Shown: positions 1-9,352, numbered from the stretch's first letter. The stretch is 64,000 nt of DNA from Falsibacillus albus (GCF_003668575.1 NZ_RCVZ01000007.1:62001-126000), one strand, 5' to 3'. The notes: generated by a model from the letters alone, not told the origin. Program-made: numbers and translations.

Positions 1-522
1 GGCATCGTTGAGGTAATCGTAGAAGGTATGCCAGCTGGGGTCGGAAGCTATGTTCATTATGATCGAAAGCTGGATGCGAAGGTTGCCAGGGCGGTCATGA
101 GCATCAATGCTTTTAAAGGAGTCGAGTTCGGTCTTGGGTTTGAAATGGCCCATAAGCCAGGTAGCGAAGTACATGATGAGATTGCATGGAATGAAAAGGA
201 TGGCTATTATCGCAAAACGAATCGCCTTGGTGGTTTTGAAGGCGGAATGTCCACCGGCATGCCAATCGTCGTAAAGGGTGTCATGAAGCCGATTCCTACA
301 CTGTATAAACCACTTCAAAGTGTGGATATTGAAACGAAAGAGCCTTTCTCTGCAAGTATCGAAAGGTCTGACAGCTGTGCAGTACCTGCTGCTGCAGTAG
401 TTGCTGAAGCGGTTGTAGCATGGGAATTGGCAGCAGCAATTATCGAACAATTCAACAGTGATCGATTTGATGCATTGGTCAAAACCATTGATGAGCATCG
501 CCAATACACTGAGGAGTACTAG
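1..522 (+). CDS. aroC: Chorismate synthase, C-terminal part (start lies before the window)
   Basis: The reading frame is open from base 1 and ends with TAG at 520-522, giving 173 residues of the C-terminal half of chorismate synthase (named AroF in B. subtilis). The enzyme makes chorismate from EPSP using reduced FMN and is the last common step to aromatic amino acids. Family signatures are visible: [20 protein letters not shown] near the start, the [12 protein letters not shown] segment, and [12 protein letters not shown] followed by [10 protein letters not shown]. It sits one base upstream of aroB, so the two are certainly co-transcribed. Truncated only by the window edge. Confidence 0.96.
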   Translation, partial: GIVEVIVEGMPAGVGSYVHYDRKLDAKVARAVMSINAFKGVEFGLGFEMAHKPGSEVHDEIAWNEKDGYYRKTNRLGGFEGGMSTGMPIVVKGVMKPIPTLYKPLQSVDIETKEPFSASIERSDSCAVPAAAVVAEAVVAWELAAAIIEQFNSDRFDALVKTIDEHRQYTEEY

Positions 523-523
523 G

Positions 524-1615
524 ATGGAAAAGCTGCAAATATTGACAGAATCAAAGAAGTACCCAGTTTTTATCGGTGAAGATAGTATTCAATCAATCAG
601 TGAATTGTTGAAAGACAATGTCGGGGCTTATTCGAAACTATTGATCATTACCGATGAAACGGTAGCCAGCCTTCACCTGGAAGTCCTGCAATCTTACTTG
701 AAGGAAAATGGTCAAGCAGCTGTGCACATTGTACCGGCAGGTGAGAGCTGTAAGACTTTTAAGGTTTATGAAGATTGTCTGTCTTTTGCAATCCAAGAAG
801 GACTTGACCGAAAATCTGTGATTATCGCTTTTGGCGGTGGTGCAGTTGGCGATCTGGCAGGTTTTGTAGCGGCCTCTTTCATGAGGGGGATCAGATTTGT
901 TCAAGTGCCAACCACGATCCTGGCACATGATAGTGCTGTCGGCGGCAAGGTCGCAATCAATCATCCGCTCGGGAAGAATATGGTCGGTGCCTTTCATCAG
1001 CCGGAATTTGTATTATACGATATCCAATTCCTTCAGACGCTGCCTGCCAAGGAACTGCGGTCTGGGTTTGCGGAAGCAATCAAACATGCACTTATATCGG
1101 ATATTTCTTTTTATGAATATCTAAAAGAGAATATAACTGAAATCAATGATCTAATAAGAAATCAAGACGTGCTTATTTATATCTTGAAAAAAGGAATTCA
1201 AGTAAAAGCAGACATAGTTGAAAAAGATGAGAAAGAGGCCGGTGTCCGAGCGTTTTTGAATTTCGGCCATACATTGGGCCACGCGATTGAAGCGGAAGCT
1301 GGATATGGAACCATCACTCATGGGGAAGCAGTGATGATAGGGATGGTTTTTGCATTAAAAATAAGCATAGAAACATATGATATTCCATTTTCATTGGTGG
1401 ATTTCATCTCTTGGATACGGGTGCTGGGATATCAAATTGAACCAACCCAAGTTTCATTTGAGCAGTTATGGCAATGGATGGTTCGTGATAAGAAAGCTGT
1501 ACAAAATAATCCTGTCTTCGTTTTATTGAAGGAAATCGGTGAACCTGAATTGGTGAAGTTGGATAAAACGTATTTGCAAAAGGTTTATCATGAACTTTTT
1601 TCTCTTTCCAATTAA
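524..1615 (+). CDS. aroB: 3-dehydroquinate synthase
   Basis: Second enzyme of the shikimate pathway: it cyclises DAHP to 3-dehydroquinate with NAD and a divalent metal, in the cytoplasm. The 363-residue product has the usual length. The glycine-rich NAD-binding loop GGGAVGDLAG lies near residue 104 and the metal-binding segment FGHTLGHAIE near residue 248. I chose ATG 524, one base after the aroC stop, because the product then begins MEKLQILTESKKYPV like other family members. An in-frame ATG at 458 lies inside aroC and is unlikely. Part of the aroC-aroB-aroH-hisC-tyrA-aroA cluster. Confidence 0.96.
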   Translation: MEKLQILTESKKYPVFIGEDSIQSISELLKDNVGAYSKLLIITDETVASLHLEVLQSYLKENGQAAVHIVPAGESCKTFKVYEDCLSFAIQEGLDRKSVIIAFGGGAVGDLAGFVAASFMRGIRFVQVPTTILAHDSAVGGKVAINHPLGKNMVGAFHQPEFVLYDIQFLQTLPAKELRSGFAEAIKHALISDISFYEYLKENITEINDLIRNQDVLIYILKKGIQVKADIVEKDEKEAGVRAFLNFGHTLGHAIEAEAGYGTITHGEAVMIGMVFALKISIETYDIPFSLVDFISWIRVLGYQIEPTQVSFEQLWQWMVRDKKAVQNNPVFVLLKEIGEPELVKLDKTYLQKVYHELFSLSN

Positions 1616-1684
1616 TCAACAAATGTCATCATAGCATCAGCAATGCTTTAGATAAAAGTCCAATAACAGAAAGGAGAGGTTGCT

Positions 1685-2056
1685 TTGTTAAGAGGGATCC
1701 GGGGAGCGACTACCGTGGAGAAGGATAGTGAACAAGAGATTTTACTAGCTGCCAAGGAATTGATTCAGCATATGATTTCAGCAAATAAATTGGAAGCAGA
1801 TCAGGTAGCCTCTATCTTTATTTCTGCGACACGTGATTTAACGACCGCATTTCCTGCAAAAGCCGCAAGGGATTCAGAAGAGTGGAAATATGTCCCTGTA
1901 ATGTGCGTTCAAGAACTGGAAGTAGCGGGTGGACTGGAAAGGTGCATTCGAATTATGATGCACGTAAACACAAATGTCAGCCAAAAAGAAGTACAACATG
2001 TATACTTAAGGAAAGCAATGTCATTACGCCCAGATTTACTTAAAGAGAAAAATTAA
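1685..2056 (+). CDS. aroH: Chorismate mutase, AroH class
   Basis: Rearranges chorismate to prephenate, committing it to phenylalanine and tyrosine. At 123 residues it matches the small monofunctional trimeric AroH type rather than the helical AroQ type. The N-terminus MLRGIRGATTVEKDSEQEI is characteristic; the sequence also keeps the SATRDLTTAFPAKAAR segment containing active-site arginines. The start is TTG at 1685 behind a good ribosome binding site (AAAGGAGAGG at about 1670-1679). In B. subtilis the trp operon follows aroH directly; here only 22 bases separate it from hisC. Confidence 0.95.
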   Translation: MLRGIRGATTVEKDSEQEILLAAKELIQHMISANKLEADQVASIFISATRDLTTAFPAKAARDSEEWKYVPVMCVQELEVAGGLERCIRIMMHVNTNVSQKEVQHVYLRKAMSLRPDLLKEKN

Positions 2057-2078
2057 GAAAATGGTGGGGATGGATAAT

Positions 2079-3164
2079 ATGAAATGGAAAGAACAGATAT
2101 TAAATTTAAAAGCATACCAGCCAGGGAAATCCATTGATGAAGTGAAGAAGATGTTCAATTTAGAGAAAATCACGAAGCTTGCTTCCAATGAGAATCCTTT
2201 TGGCTGTTCACCGGTTGTTAATCAAATGCTGCAGTCATATCAGCCTTTAAGGTCGCTCTATCCTGATGGCTATGCCGCTAAATTAAGGGAAGCAACAGCA
2301 GAGTTTTTAAATGTGTCGGAACGTCAATTAATATTCGGGAATGGTTCCGATGAGATTATCCAAATCATATCAAGGGCGTTGTTGAAGCCTGGCGTAAATA
2401 CTATTATGCCCGCGCCTTCTTTTCCGCAATATCGCCATAATGCAATCATAGAAGGGGCAGAAATCAGGGAAGTGCCGCTTGTTGACGGAGCGCACGATTT
2501 ATCTTCTATGCTCGCTCAAATTGATGAAGCAACTGCGGTGGTTTGGTTATGCAGCCCGAATAATCCATCTGGGAAGTATATCAATGAACAAGGATTAGTA
2601 GGTTTTTTGAACAAAGTGCCGGATGATATTTTGGTTGTACTGGATGAAGCATACTATGAGTATGTCGTGGCAGATGATTATTATGATTCACTTGAACTGG
2701 TGAAAAAACATGAAAATTTACTGGTGCTTCGGACATTCTCTAAAATATATGGCCTTGCAAGCTTCAGGGTTGGATATGGTTTTGGACAGGAAAATTTAGT
2801 TCAAACGCTGGAACCGGTAAGGGAACCGTTTAATACGAACGTTTTGGGTCAGGCTGCAGCAGCAGCGGCCATTCAAGATCAAGACTTTGTCCACGCATGT
2901 AAAGAGGAAAACAGAAAAGGCTTGGAGCAATTTTATCAATTCTGCAGGGAGCACAATCTTACTTATTTTCCATCCCAAGGGAATTTTATCTTAATCGATT
3001 TTAACCGGGACGGAGATGAGGTATTTCAATTCCTTCTTTCAGAAGGCTATATCGTCCGCTCAGGCCAAGCACTTGGTTACCCGACATGTGTGAGGGTCAC
3101 GGTAGGATCGGCAGAGCAAAATAATGGTGTGATTGAATCAATGAAAAAATTATGGAATGCTTAA
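2079..3164 (+). CDS. hisC: Histidinol-phosphate / aromatic aminotransferase
   Basis: PLP-dependent class II aminotransferase. In Bacillus HisC serves both histidine synthesis (imidazole-acetol phosphate) and transamination of aromatic keto acids, which explains its place beside tyrA. The 361-residue product starts MKWKEQILNLKAYQPGKS and has KLASNENPFG (substrate region), the CSPNNPSG motif, LDEAYYEY, and the PLP lysine in RTFSKIYGLASFRVGYG at about residue 222. I prefer ATG 2079, about 9 bases after the purine-rich GTGGGGA; ATG 2061 in the same frame would add six residues but has no clear binding site. Confidence 0.94.
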   Translation: MKWKEQILNLKAYQPGKSIDEVKKMFNLEKITKLASNENPFGCSPVVNQMLQSYQPLRSLYPDGYAAKLREATAEFLNVSERQLIFGNGSDEIIQIISRALLKPGVNTIMPAPSFPQYRHNAIIEGAEIREVPLVDGAHDLSSMLAQIDEATAVVWLCSPNNPSGKYINEQGLVGFLNKVPDDILVVLDEAYYEYVVADDYYDSLELVKKHENLLVLRTFSKIYGLASFRVGYGFGQENLVQTLEPVREPFNTNVLGQAAAAAAIQDQDFVHACKEENRKGLEQFYQFCREHNLTYFPSQGNFILIDFNRDGDEVFQFLLSEGYIVRSGQALGYPTCVRVTVGSAEQNNGVIESMKKLWNA

Positions 3165-3199
3165 ACGCTCATTCATTTCTATGAAAGGTTGGGGAGTAA

Positions 3200-4291
3200 T
3201 TGAGAGGTAATGTCATCATTGTCGGACTGGGCTTGATCGGGGGCTCCCTGGGCATTTGTTTAAAAAAGGCACATCCAGAAGCGAAAATTGTTGGGATTGA
3301 TACGAATCCTGAACATATCCAATTGGCAAAAGTCCTCGGGATAATAGATGAAAGTGCAAATGACCTGACGGAATCGGCTTCTGATGCAGATTTAATTATC
3401 CTATCCACGCCTGTTCAACAAACAGAGAAATTATTGCGGCTCTTAACCGGGCTTCCCCTGAAGGAAAATGTCATTATTACGGATACCGGAAGTACGAAAG
3501 AAAAAATCATGATCTTGGCGGAGCAGTTAAATATCAACTCATTCGTAGGCGGGCATCCGATGGCAGGTTCCCATAAAAGCGGTGTTGCAGCCGCAAAGGA
3601 TATTCTGTTTGAAAATGCGTTCTATTTATTGACGCCCGGTGGAAATAAAGAAAAAGCAGAAATATTGAAGGATTGGCTGATTGGTACAAAAGCTCAATTC
3701 GTTGAAACGACTCCATCAGAGCACGATAAAATGACGGGGATCATCAGCCACTTTCCCCATTTGATTGCCTCTTCATTGGTCAGGGAGGCAGAGAAATTCC
3801 AAGGTGAATTGCCATTGCTTTCAAGACTGGCGGCAGGAGGATTCCGGGACATTACAAGGATTGCTTCTTCCAGCCCTGAAATGTGGAGGGATATCACATT
3901 ACATAATGATCGGAATCTGATTGATCTATTGGAAGGCTGGAAATTGGAGATGGAACATCTCATTGACTTGTTAAGAAAACAAAATGAAGAAGAAGTCTTT
4001 GAATTTTTTCAATCTGCCAAACAGTTCCGGGATGAACTTCCCGTCAGGACAAGAGGTGCAATACCGGCATTTCATGACTTGTATGTTGATGTGCCCGATT
4101 ATCCAGGTGTGATTTCTGAGGTCACCGGATACTTGGCTGAAGATAGAATCAGCATTACCAATATCCGCATACTGGAAACAAGAGAAGATATATATGGTGT
4201 TTTAGTGATAAGTTTTCAAACAGAGGAAGATAGGGAGAGGGCACAAACATGTCTTCAATCCCATACTGACTACGATCTGTTCATTCCTTGA
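3200..4291 (+). CDS. tyrA: Prephenate dehydrogenase with C-terminal ACT domain
   Basis: Oxidatively decarboxylates prephenate to 4-hydroxyphenylpyruvate (NAD), the tyrosine branch. The 363-residue protein opens with a Rossmann loop VGLGLIGGSLG (residues 6-16), carries the catalytic-region motif GGHPMAGSHKSG near residue 117, and ends with an ACT regulatory domain from about residue 290 (DVPDYPGVISEVTGYL ... ISITNIRILETRED), which in this family mediates tyrosine feedback. The start is TTG 3200 behind TTGGGGAG, with short spacing. hisC lies 35 bases upstream and aroA 17 bases downstream, so all are probably on one transcript. Confidence 0.95.
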   Translation: MRGNVIIVGLGLIGGSLGICLKKAHPEAKIVGIDTNPEHIQLAKVLGIIDESANDLTESASDADLIILSTPVQQTEKLLRLLTGLPLKENVIITDTGSTKEKIMILAEQLNINSFVGGHPMAGSHKSGVAAAKDILFENAFYLLTPGGNKEKAEILKDWLIGTKAQFVETTPSEHDKMTGIISHFPHLIASSLVREAEKFQGELPLLSRLAAGGFRDITRIASSSPEMWRDITLHNDRNLIDLLEGWKLEMEHLIDLLRKQNEEEVFEFFQSAKQFRDELPVRTRGAIPAFHDLYVDVPDYPGVISEVTGYLAEDRISITNIRILETREDIYGVLVISFQTEEDRERAQTCLQSHTDYDLFIP

Positions 4292-4308
4292 TTAGAGGTG
4301 AATAATAC

Positions 4309-5592
4309 ATGGCAATAGAAACAACGAGCGAAAAGTCCCTAAATGGACAAATCCAAATACCGGGAGATAAATCAATCTCCCATCGTGCAGTCATGTTTGG
4401 TGCGATCTCAAATGGGAAGACGAAAATCAAGAACTTTTTATTTGGAGAAGATTGTCTAAGTACGGTTGAATGCTTTCGAAAATTGGGAGTCGATATCGAA
4501 GTATCAGATGCTGAAATCAATATAGATGGAAAAGGGTTTGAAGGATTAAAAGAACCTGCAGAGATATTAAACGTCGGGAACTCCGGCACGACAACACGCC
4601 TAATTATGGGAATACTTGCAGGCCTGCCGATCCATTCTGTATTGATCGGGGATGATTCCATTGCCAAGAGGCCGATGAGCAGGGTAGCAATCCCATTAAA
4701 ATCAATGGGAGCGCAAATCGATGGCCGGGAAAACGGCCAATACACCCCATTAGCAATCAGAGGAACAAATCTAAATGGAATCCAATATACTTTGCCCGTT
4801 GCCAGTGCCCAAGTTAAATCTGCAATCCTTCTGGCAGCGATACAGGCTAAAGGTACTTCCATCGTCAAAGAACCCCAAATAACGCGTGACCACACCGAGA
4901 GAATGATCAGGCAATTCGGGGGATCCATTGAAAAGGTCGGAGATGAGATTATTGTGAAGGGGGGACAATCCCTTTCAGGCTGCGAAATTAAAGTTCCTGG
5001 TGATATTTCATCAGCAGCCTTCTTCATGGTAGCGGCAGCGATTGCGAAAAACAGCCGGGTAGAAATGCCGAATGTCGGCCTTAACCCTACAAGAAGCGGG
5101 ATTATCGAGGTGTTTGAAAAAATGGGCGCTTCGATCACCGTTCAAAAAGATGAAACAGGTGAGGCTGAACCTACTGGCACGATCATTGTTGAAACGTCTA
5201 CACTTCAAGGAATTGAAATCGGAGGGGAGCTTATCCCTAAATTAATAGACGAAATTCCCATCATTGCATTGTTGGCCACCCAAGCATCCGGTCGGACAGT
5301 GATAAGGAATGCAGAAGAATTGAAGGTCAAGGAAACGAATCGGATCGATACCGTTGTCCATGAGCTCCAAAAGCTCGGGGCGAATATTACCGCGACTGAA
5401 GATGGCATGATCATTGAAGGGAATTCAAAGCTATCCGGTGGAACCGTCGACAGTCATGGGGACCATCGCATCGGAATGATGCTGGCGGTTGCTTCAGTCA
5501 TATCTGAGGGGGATGTCGAAATTTTAAGAAAAGAAGCGATTAATGTGTCTTACCCAAATTTCTTCAACCACTTGGAACAATTATCGAATTAA
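4309..5592 (+). CDS. aroA: 3-phosphoshikimate 1-carboxyvinyltransferase (EPSP synthase)
   Basis: Transfers enolpyruvate from PEP to shikimate-3-phosphate; the gene is called aroE in B. subtilis nomenclature. The 427-residue length is standard. Motifs: [15 protein letters not shown] at about residue 19 (substrate lysine), [12 protein letters not shown] near 90, RPMSRV, and the C-terminal [11 protein letters not shown]. The PGDKSISHR and GNSGTTTRL pattern fits the class II Gram-positive form. ATG 4309 follows AGAGGTGAATAAT. Last gene of the aro cluster; no clear intrinsic terminator follows, only a weak five-base-pair hairpin near 5612-5632. Confidence 0.96.
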   Translation: MAIETTSEKSLNGQIQIPGDKSISHRAVMFGAISNGKTKIKNFLFGEDCLSTVECFRKLGVDIEVSDAEINIDGKGFEGLKEPAEILNVGNSGTTTRLIMGILAGLPIHSVLIGDDSIAKRPMSRVAIPLKSMGAQIDGRENGQYTPLAIRGTNLNGIQYTLPVASAQVKSAILLAAIQAKGTSIVKEPQITRDHTERMIRQFGGSIEKVGDEIIVKGGQSLSGCEIKVPGDISSAAFFMVAAAIAKNSRVEMPNVGLNPTRSGIIEVFEKMGASITVQKDETGEAEPTGTIIVETSTLQGIEIGGELIPKLIDEIPIIALLATQASGRTVIRNAEELKVKETNRIDTVVHELQKLGANITATEDGMIIEGNSKLSGGTVDSHGDHRIGMMLAVASVISEGDVEILRKEAINVSYPNFFNHLEQLSN

Positions 5593-5657
5593 ACGTGCCG
5601 GTACGGTATGCCAGGCTGTTTTATTTATAGCCTAAATATGTATGTCATGTTTTTCTG

Positions 5658-5694
5658 CCTGCTTTCATAGCTTGTCTTAAGAAGAGAAAGCAGG
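5658..5694 (+). promoter_or_regulatory. Nine-base-pair hairpin overlapping the ribosome binding site of the next gene
   Basis: CCTGCTTTC at 5658-5666 is perfectly complementary to GAAAGCAGG at 5686-5694. The 3' arm contains the AGG of the only plausible Shine-Dalgarno sequence (AGCAGGTG) for the ATG at 5703, so pairing would mask it. Whether it forms in vivo is unknown. Confidence 0.4.
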
Positions 5695-5702
5695 TGTAGA
5701 AC

Positions 5703-6593
5703 ATGGCATATATTATTGATAAAGCAAATATATACGATGGTGATAAAATAAAAATAAAATCCATCTATGTCAAGGACCGCCGAATCTCAGCAATAAATGA
5801 TAGTTTCAAACGATATCATTGCATGAGGATGAATGCGGATGACTTCGCACTAACTCCCACGTATATCATGGTTGATCACTCTGAGGGATTCGGAAGCGAT
5901 TTCCTTTCATTTAAATCCTACTTCTGTGAGCATTTCATCTCAAACGGGTGTACAACCATCATTACATCTTGTTCCATCCAATATAAGGAAGATATTCCGT
6001 CCAGTCTTAAGAAAAAAAGAACCTCCCTTTTGAGCAGTCCGATTGATTATGTTATTGGACTTTCCATTAATTTAAGGAATCTAACTCCTGAGGTCATCCG
6101 TCAATGTGAACGATTTAAGCTGCCTATCATTTTTGTCGAGTTGGACACAGAGGAGGTCATATTGGAAAAGCCATGGGGCTGGATAAAGGCGGCCATGTTT
6201 CCATACAACCCTGTCTTAGTGCCTAAAATTAGTCCAAGCGAAGATCCTAAAAAAAGCAAAAAACTTCTTAAACTGTGGCAAAATTCGATGGAAAAAGAGA
6301 AAATAACGCATATTTCGGAAGAAATTAAAGAAAAAGTCCCTGTTCAATTGAAAAATTTGAAAAAATTTGGTATCTATCCGAAAAGAGGAATTTTGAACAT
6401 AGGGGGAGAAGTAAGTTATAACCTATTCCCAAAAATCACATCATTTGATAGACCGGAACATATTTCTTATGATATTCTTAAACCTTATGTAACAGTCTAT
6501 AATGGGGAAGTAATATATGTGAATGATCAGCCTATATTCTGTTCAGGAATGGGAAGGGAAATATTCATCGCAAAGCCAGGTTATTTTATATAG
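5703..6593 (+). CDS. Amidohydrolase-like protein lacking metal-binding residues; function unknown
   Basis: A 296-residue soluble protein with no signal peptide. The first 35 residues (MAYIIDKANIYDGDKIKIKS ... VKDRRISAI) read like the N-terminal beta-sandwich of the amidohydrolase superfamily (imidazolonepropionase, dihydroorotase). Where those enzymes have PGFIDxHxH, this protein has TPTYIMVDHSEGFGSD: only one histidine remains. I saw no later conserved His/Asp set. The C-terminus (SYDILKPYVTVYNGEVIYVNDQPI) again resembles the closing sandwich strand. It is therefore probably a non-catalytic relative. It stands alone between aroA and ypiA with its own hairpin-masked binding site. I do not know its role. 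Confidence 0.75.
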   Translation: MAYIIDKANIYDGDKIKIKSIYVKDRRISAINDSFKRYHCMRMNADDFALTPTYIMVDHSEGFGSDFLSFKSYFCEHFISNGCTTIITSCSIQYKEDIPSSLKKKRTSLLSSPIDYVIGLSINLRNLTPEVIRQCERFKLPIIFVELDTEEVILEKPWGWIKAAMFPYNPVLVPKISPSEDPKKSKKLLKLWQNSMEKEKITHISEEIKEKVPVQLKNLKKFGIYPKRGILNIGGEVSYNLFPKITSFDRPEHISYDILKPYVTVYNGEVIYVNDQPIFCSGMGREIFIAKPGYFI

Positions 6594-6693
6594 CCAAATA
6601 TCAAAAGTGAATTGAGGACCGTTTGAATTGAAAACGCTTATTTCAAAAGTGAGGCAGTTCTTCTAAAATATTTTTGTTTTTAAGTAATAAAAA

Positions 6694-6800
6694 AGACTGT
6701 ATTCTCAAAGATTGTTGTTTTTAATAGGCTTTATGAAAAAAATCATCATAGGGTGTTGATTGGAGCGGAAAGCGAGCATTCTTCCGCGGGAATCAACCCC
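6694..6800. repeat. Interspersed palindromic repeat A, short copy (copy 1)
   Basis: The block TTCTCAAAGATTGTTGTTTTTA (read in two parts, 6702-6722) followed by GTTGATTGGAGCGG, CTTCCGCGGGAATCAACCCC matches the two ends of longer copies elsewhere in this window, joined without their centre. Inverted halves GTTGATTGGAGCGGAA and TTCCGCGGGAATCAAC can pair. It fills most of the 267-base gap before ypiA. Confidence 0.75.
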
Positions 6801-6860
6801 AAACGCAATAATATTTATATCTATACAACTTAATTTGGAGTATTAGAAAGGATTTTTAAT

Positions 6861-8120
6861 ATGCTACTGGCACAGGAAATGCTGCAGGAACTTGAGAAAG
6901 GCAATTTGCCTGAAGCAAAAAAGCTGCTTGCAATGACTTTGGAAGAAGGGACAGATGAAGAGAAATTCTATTTGGGGGAAGAGCTTTACCAGCTCGGTTT
7001 TGTTGAAGAAGCCAAAGGGATATTTGAGCATCTAGCTGAAAGGTTCCCTGATGAGGGTGAACTTATCGTTCTCATTGCTGAGTGCTTAGTCGAGATGGAT
7101 CGGGAGGAAGAAGCTTTAGCCATGTTGGATCGACTCCCAGCCACAGATCCCTCCTACCCGAGGGCACTCCTATTATCCGCCGACCTGTATCAGATGCAAG
7201 GGCTGTACGAAGTCAGTGAACAAAAGCTTCGGAATGCCAAGGCCCTCTTGCCTGAGGAGGTCATCATCCAGTTCGCACTCGGCGAATTATATAGTGAGCA
7301 AGGCAAGTTTTCTGATGCTGCCGGCTATTATGAAAAGTTGATTGCCGCCAATGAAGAAGTTATCGCAGGCGTGAATATTCACCAGCGGTTGGCAGAAGTC
7401 CTGAGTGCAGGAGGTGCGTTTGAAGACGCATTGACCCATTATGAAAAAGCAATGGAGGAACAAGTCGAGCCGAATACATTATTCGGTTTCGCTTTTACAG
7501 CATATCAAGCAGGATTTTACAAGAAAGCAATCGAAAAGTTTACAGAGCTGAAAGAAACGGATCCTGAGTACCACTCATTGTATTTATTCTTGGCCAGGTG
7601 CTATGAGCAGGAGGAACAGCTGGATGAAGCATTAGCGGCTGTCCAGGAAGGGATCAGGCTCGATGAATATAATAAGGAATTGTATTTATTTGGCGGCAAG
7701 ATCGCATTAAAACTCAATGATGAAAAGATGGCTGAAAATCACCTTCGGCAATCCTTGGCGCTAGACCCTGATTACATTGAGGCTGCACTTGTCCTGAATA
7801 AATTATTATTGAAGCAGGAAAGGTTCGAGGATGTCCTTGAAATTATTGATATGATGGACAAGGATGGTGAAACAGACCCTCAATTTAACTGGGATGCAGC
7901 CTCCGCACACGCTCATCTGGAACAATATTCCGATGCATTAAACTACTATAGGCTTGCATATAATGACTTTAAAACGAACAGCGATTTCCTTGAAGAGTTT
8001 GGCTATTTCCTCATTGAGGAAGGTCTCAGAGATGAAGCGATTTTTATCTTCAAAGAATTGATGCAGCAAGATCCGGCTAATGAAGAATACATCTTATTAT
8101 TAGAACGGCTAGAGGAATGA
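6861..8120 (+). CDS. ypiA: TPR-repeat protein YpiA
   Basis: A 419-residue cytoplasmic protein built almost wholly from about ten tetratricopeptide repeats, recognisable by spaced A/G-x-x-Y/F patterns such as AAGYYEKLIAANEE, ALTHYEKAMEEQVEPN, AIEKFTELKETDPEY and ALNYYRLAYNDF. TPR arrays are protein-protein docking surfaces. Length and position upstream of ypiB and the qcr operon match B. subtilis YpiA. ATG 6861 follows AGAAAGGATTTTTAAT. No catalytic domain is present. Its client is not deducible from sequence. Confidence 0.9.
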   Translation: MLLAQEMLQELEKGNLPEAKKLLAMTLEEGTDEEKFYLGEELYQLGFVEEAKGIFEHLAERFPDEGELIVLIAECLVEMDREEEALAMLDRLPATDPSYPRALLLSADLYQMQGLYEVSEQKLRNAKALLPEEVIIQFALGELYSEQGKFSDAAGYYEKLIAANEEVIAGVNIHQRLAEVLSAGGAFEDALTHYEKAMEEQVEPNTLFGFAFTAYQAGFYKKAIEKFTELKETDPEYHSLYLFLARCYEQEEQLDEALAAVQEGIRLDEYNKELYLFGGKIALKLNDEKMAENHLRQSLALDPDYIEAALVLNKLLLKQERFEDVLEIIDMMDKDGETDPQFNWDAASAHAHLEQYSDALNYYRLAYNDFKTNSDFLEEFGYFLIEEGLRDEAIFIFKELMQQDPANEEYILLLERLEE

Positions 8121-8166
8121 GTTTTCTACCCAATATCCCTAGTTAGTTTGCAGAGGAGGGAATAAA

Positions 8167-8709
8167 ATGGCAACCCCTGTATCTGTCAACGAGAAAAAAG
8201 ACTTTATTCGTTGGTTTTTAAATCATTATCAATTAAAAAGAAGAGAATGTGTTTGGATTTTAAACTATTTGATGAGCCACGATCAGCTGATGGAAAAGGT
8301 CCATTTTGTACAAGATGCCCAATATTGTCCTAGGGGATTGATCATGTCCACTCATTGTGTCGAAGAGGTGCCATTTCGTTTTTATAAAGAAAACATCATG
8401 ACAACTGACGCGGAAAAGTCGTTTCATGACATAAGGCTTAACAGGGATGAAGAAATTTTCATCCAGTTGAATTTCAGATCTGCAAAGTCATCTCATCAAT
8501 ATGTCGCTGTATTGGAAGAAAACCCCTTCCTTCCAAACCCTGTCCGCATCAGTGATAAAGATAAGCAGATTGCTGAAGAGTTTCTAAAAGAAAGCCTTCA
8601 AAGCTTCCATAAAGAGAAACTATTGAAAAAAATCGATGAAGCATTGGATAAACATGACCAAAAGGCTTTTGAAAAACTGACCAATCAATTAAAGAGCCTT
8701 ATGAGCTAA
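8167..8709 (+). CDS. ypiB: UPF0302 / IDEAL-domain protein YpiB
   Basis: A 180-residue soluble protein of the UPF0302 family. The N-terminal domain ([19 protein letters not shown] ... [26 protein letters not shown]) is the conserved core. The last 35 residues, [20 protein letters not shown], are a typical IDEAL helix-turn-helix segment, seen in several Bacillus proteins that act as adaptors or regulators. It follows ypiA by 46 bases with a strong GAGGAGGGA binding site and is closed by a strong terminator at 8724-8766. Molecular function is not established. Confidence 0.9.
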   Translation: MATPVSVNEKKDFIRWFLNHYQLKRRECVWILNYLMSHDQLMEKVHFVQDAQYCPRGLIMSTHCVEEVPFRFYKENIMTTDAEKSFHDIRLNRDEEIFIQLNFRSAKSSHQYVAVLEENPFLPNPVRISDKDKQIAEEFLKESLQSFHKEKLLKKIDEALDKHDQKAFEKLTNQLKSLMS

Positions 8710-8723
8710 GAGATACTTAAAAG

Positions 8724-8766
8724 GGCGCAGCCCCATTCTTTCCAGGAATGGGGCTGCGCCTTTTTT
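8724..8766 (+). terminator. Intrinsic terminator after ypiB
   Basis: GGCGCAGCCCCATT (8724-8737) pairs with AATGGGGCTGCGCC (8747-8760) in a perfect 14-bp stem, followed by six T. It ends the ypiA-ypiB transcript. Confidence 0.95.
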
Positions 8767-8782
8767 AAAAGTTTCAATTTAA

Positions 8783-8810
8783 TTGTTCTTTTTATGTATT
8801 ATGGTATTCT
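8783..8810 (+). promoter_or_regulatory. Candidate SigA promoter for ypiF
   Basis: TTGTTC at 8783-8788 and TATTCT at 8805-8810 with 16-base spacing, 34 bases before ypiF and directly after a terminator. Moderate match to consensus. Confidence 0.5.
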
Positions 8811-8843
8811 ATCTTGTAGAGATTATTAATAGGAGTGTTTTTC

Positions 8844-9299
8844 ATGAAATGGAATGCAAAGGATATTGATATTTACTTGAAAGAGAAAAAATATGTGGAT
8901 ACGGTGGTGGTTCCTTTATTGCCAATCGCATTTGAAGAAGAAATGAAACACACAGCCAATCAAGGTGAGTTCATCGAATTGCTTGCCCTTCATTTGGAGC
9001 GACAATTCAAAGGCAGAATGCTTTTTCTGCCGGCTTTCTCATATTTGCAGGATGTCGGTTTCGAAATTACAAAAGTCAATTTATCGGCACTTGAAAAAAA
9101 ATTGCTGGAGAATGGATTTTCATACGTTTTCTATTTAACATCCGATGGTCTATGGAACGGTCATCAAGACGAGTTCGACGGTTCAGTGATATGGCTCCCT
9201 TCAATACCATTGGAGCATATGGACGAGCCATATAAGCATTCCATCATGGAAGATCAAGTAAATCAGCTATTAAAAATTATCGTACAAAAATGGAAATAA
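8844..9299 (+). CDS. ypiF: YpiF, DUF2487 family protein
   Basis: A 151-residue soluble protein of a Bacillaceae family (DUF2487) of unknown function. Conserved features seen: MKWNAKDIDIYLKEKKYVDT, VVPLLPIAFEEEMK, LPAFSYLQ. ATG 8844 lies 6 bases after AGGAGTG; an in-frame GTG at 8835 overlaps the binding site and is rejected. In B. subtilis the homologue lies immediately before qcrA, as here, but a separate promoter at 9353-9381 suggests that qcrABC is at least partly transcribed on its own. Confidence 0.88.
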   Translation: MKWNAKDIDIYLKEKKYVDTVVVPLLPIAFEEEMKHTANQGEFIELLALHLERQFKGRMLFLPAFSYLQDVGFEITKVNLSALEKKLLENGFSYVFYLTSDGLWNGHQDEFDGSVIWLPSIPLEHMDEPYKHSIMEDQVNQLLKIIVQKWK

Positions 9300-9352
9300 C
9301 TTTTTCATTCGGAAAATCGTCACAGTATTGCCATTATCTAAACACTAGTATA

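Noticed and set aside
4281-5138. Long minus-strand frame opposite aroA
   Set aside because: Antisense shadow of the well-supported EPSP synthase gene.
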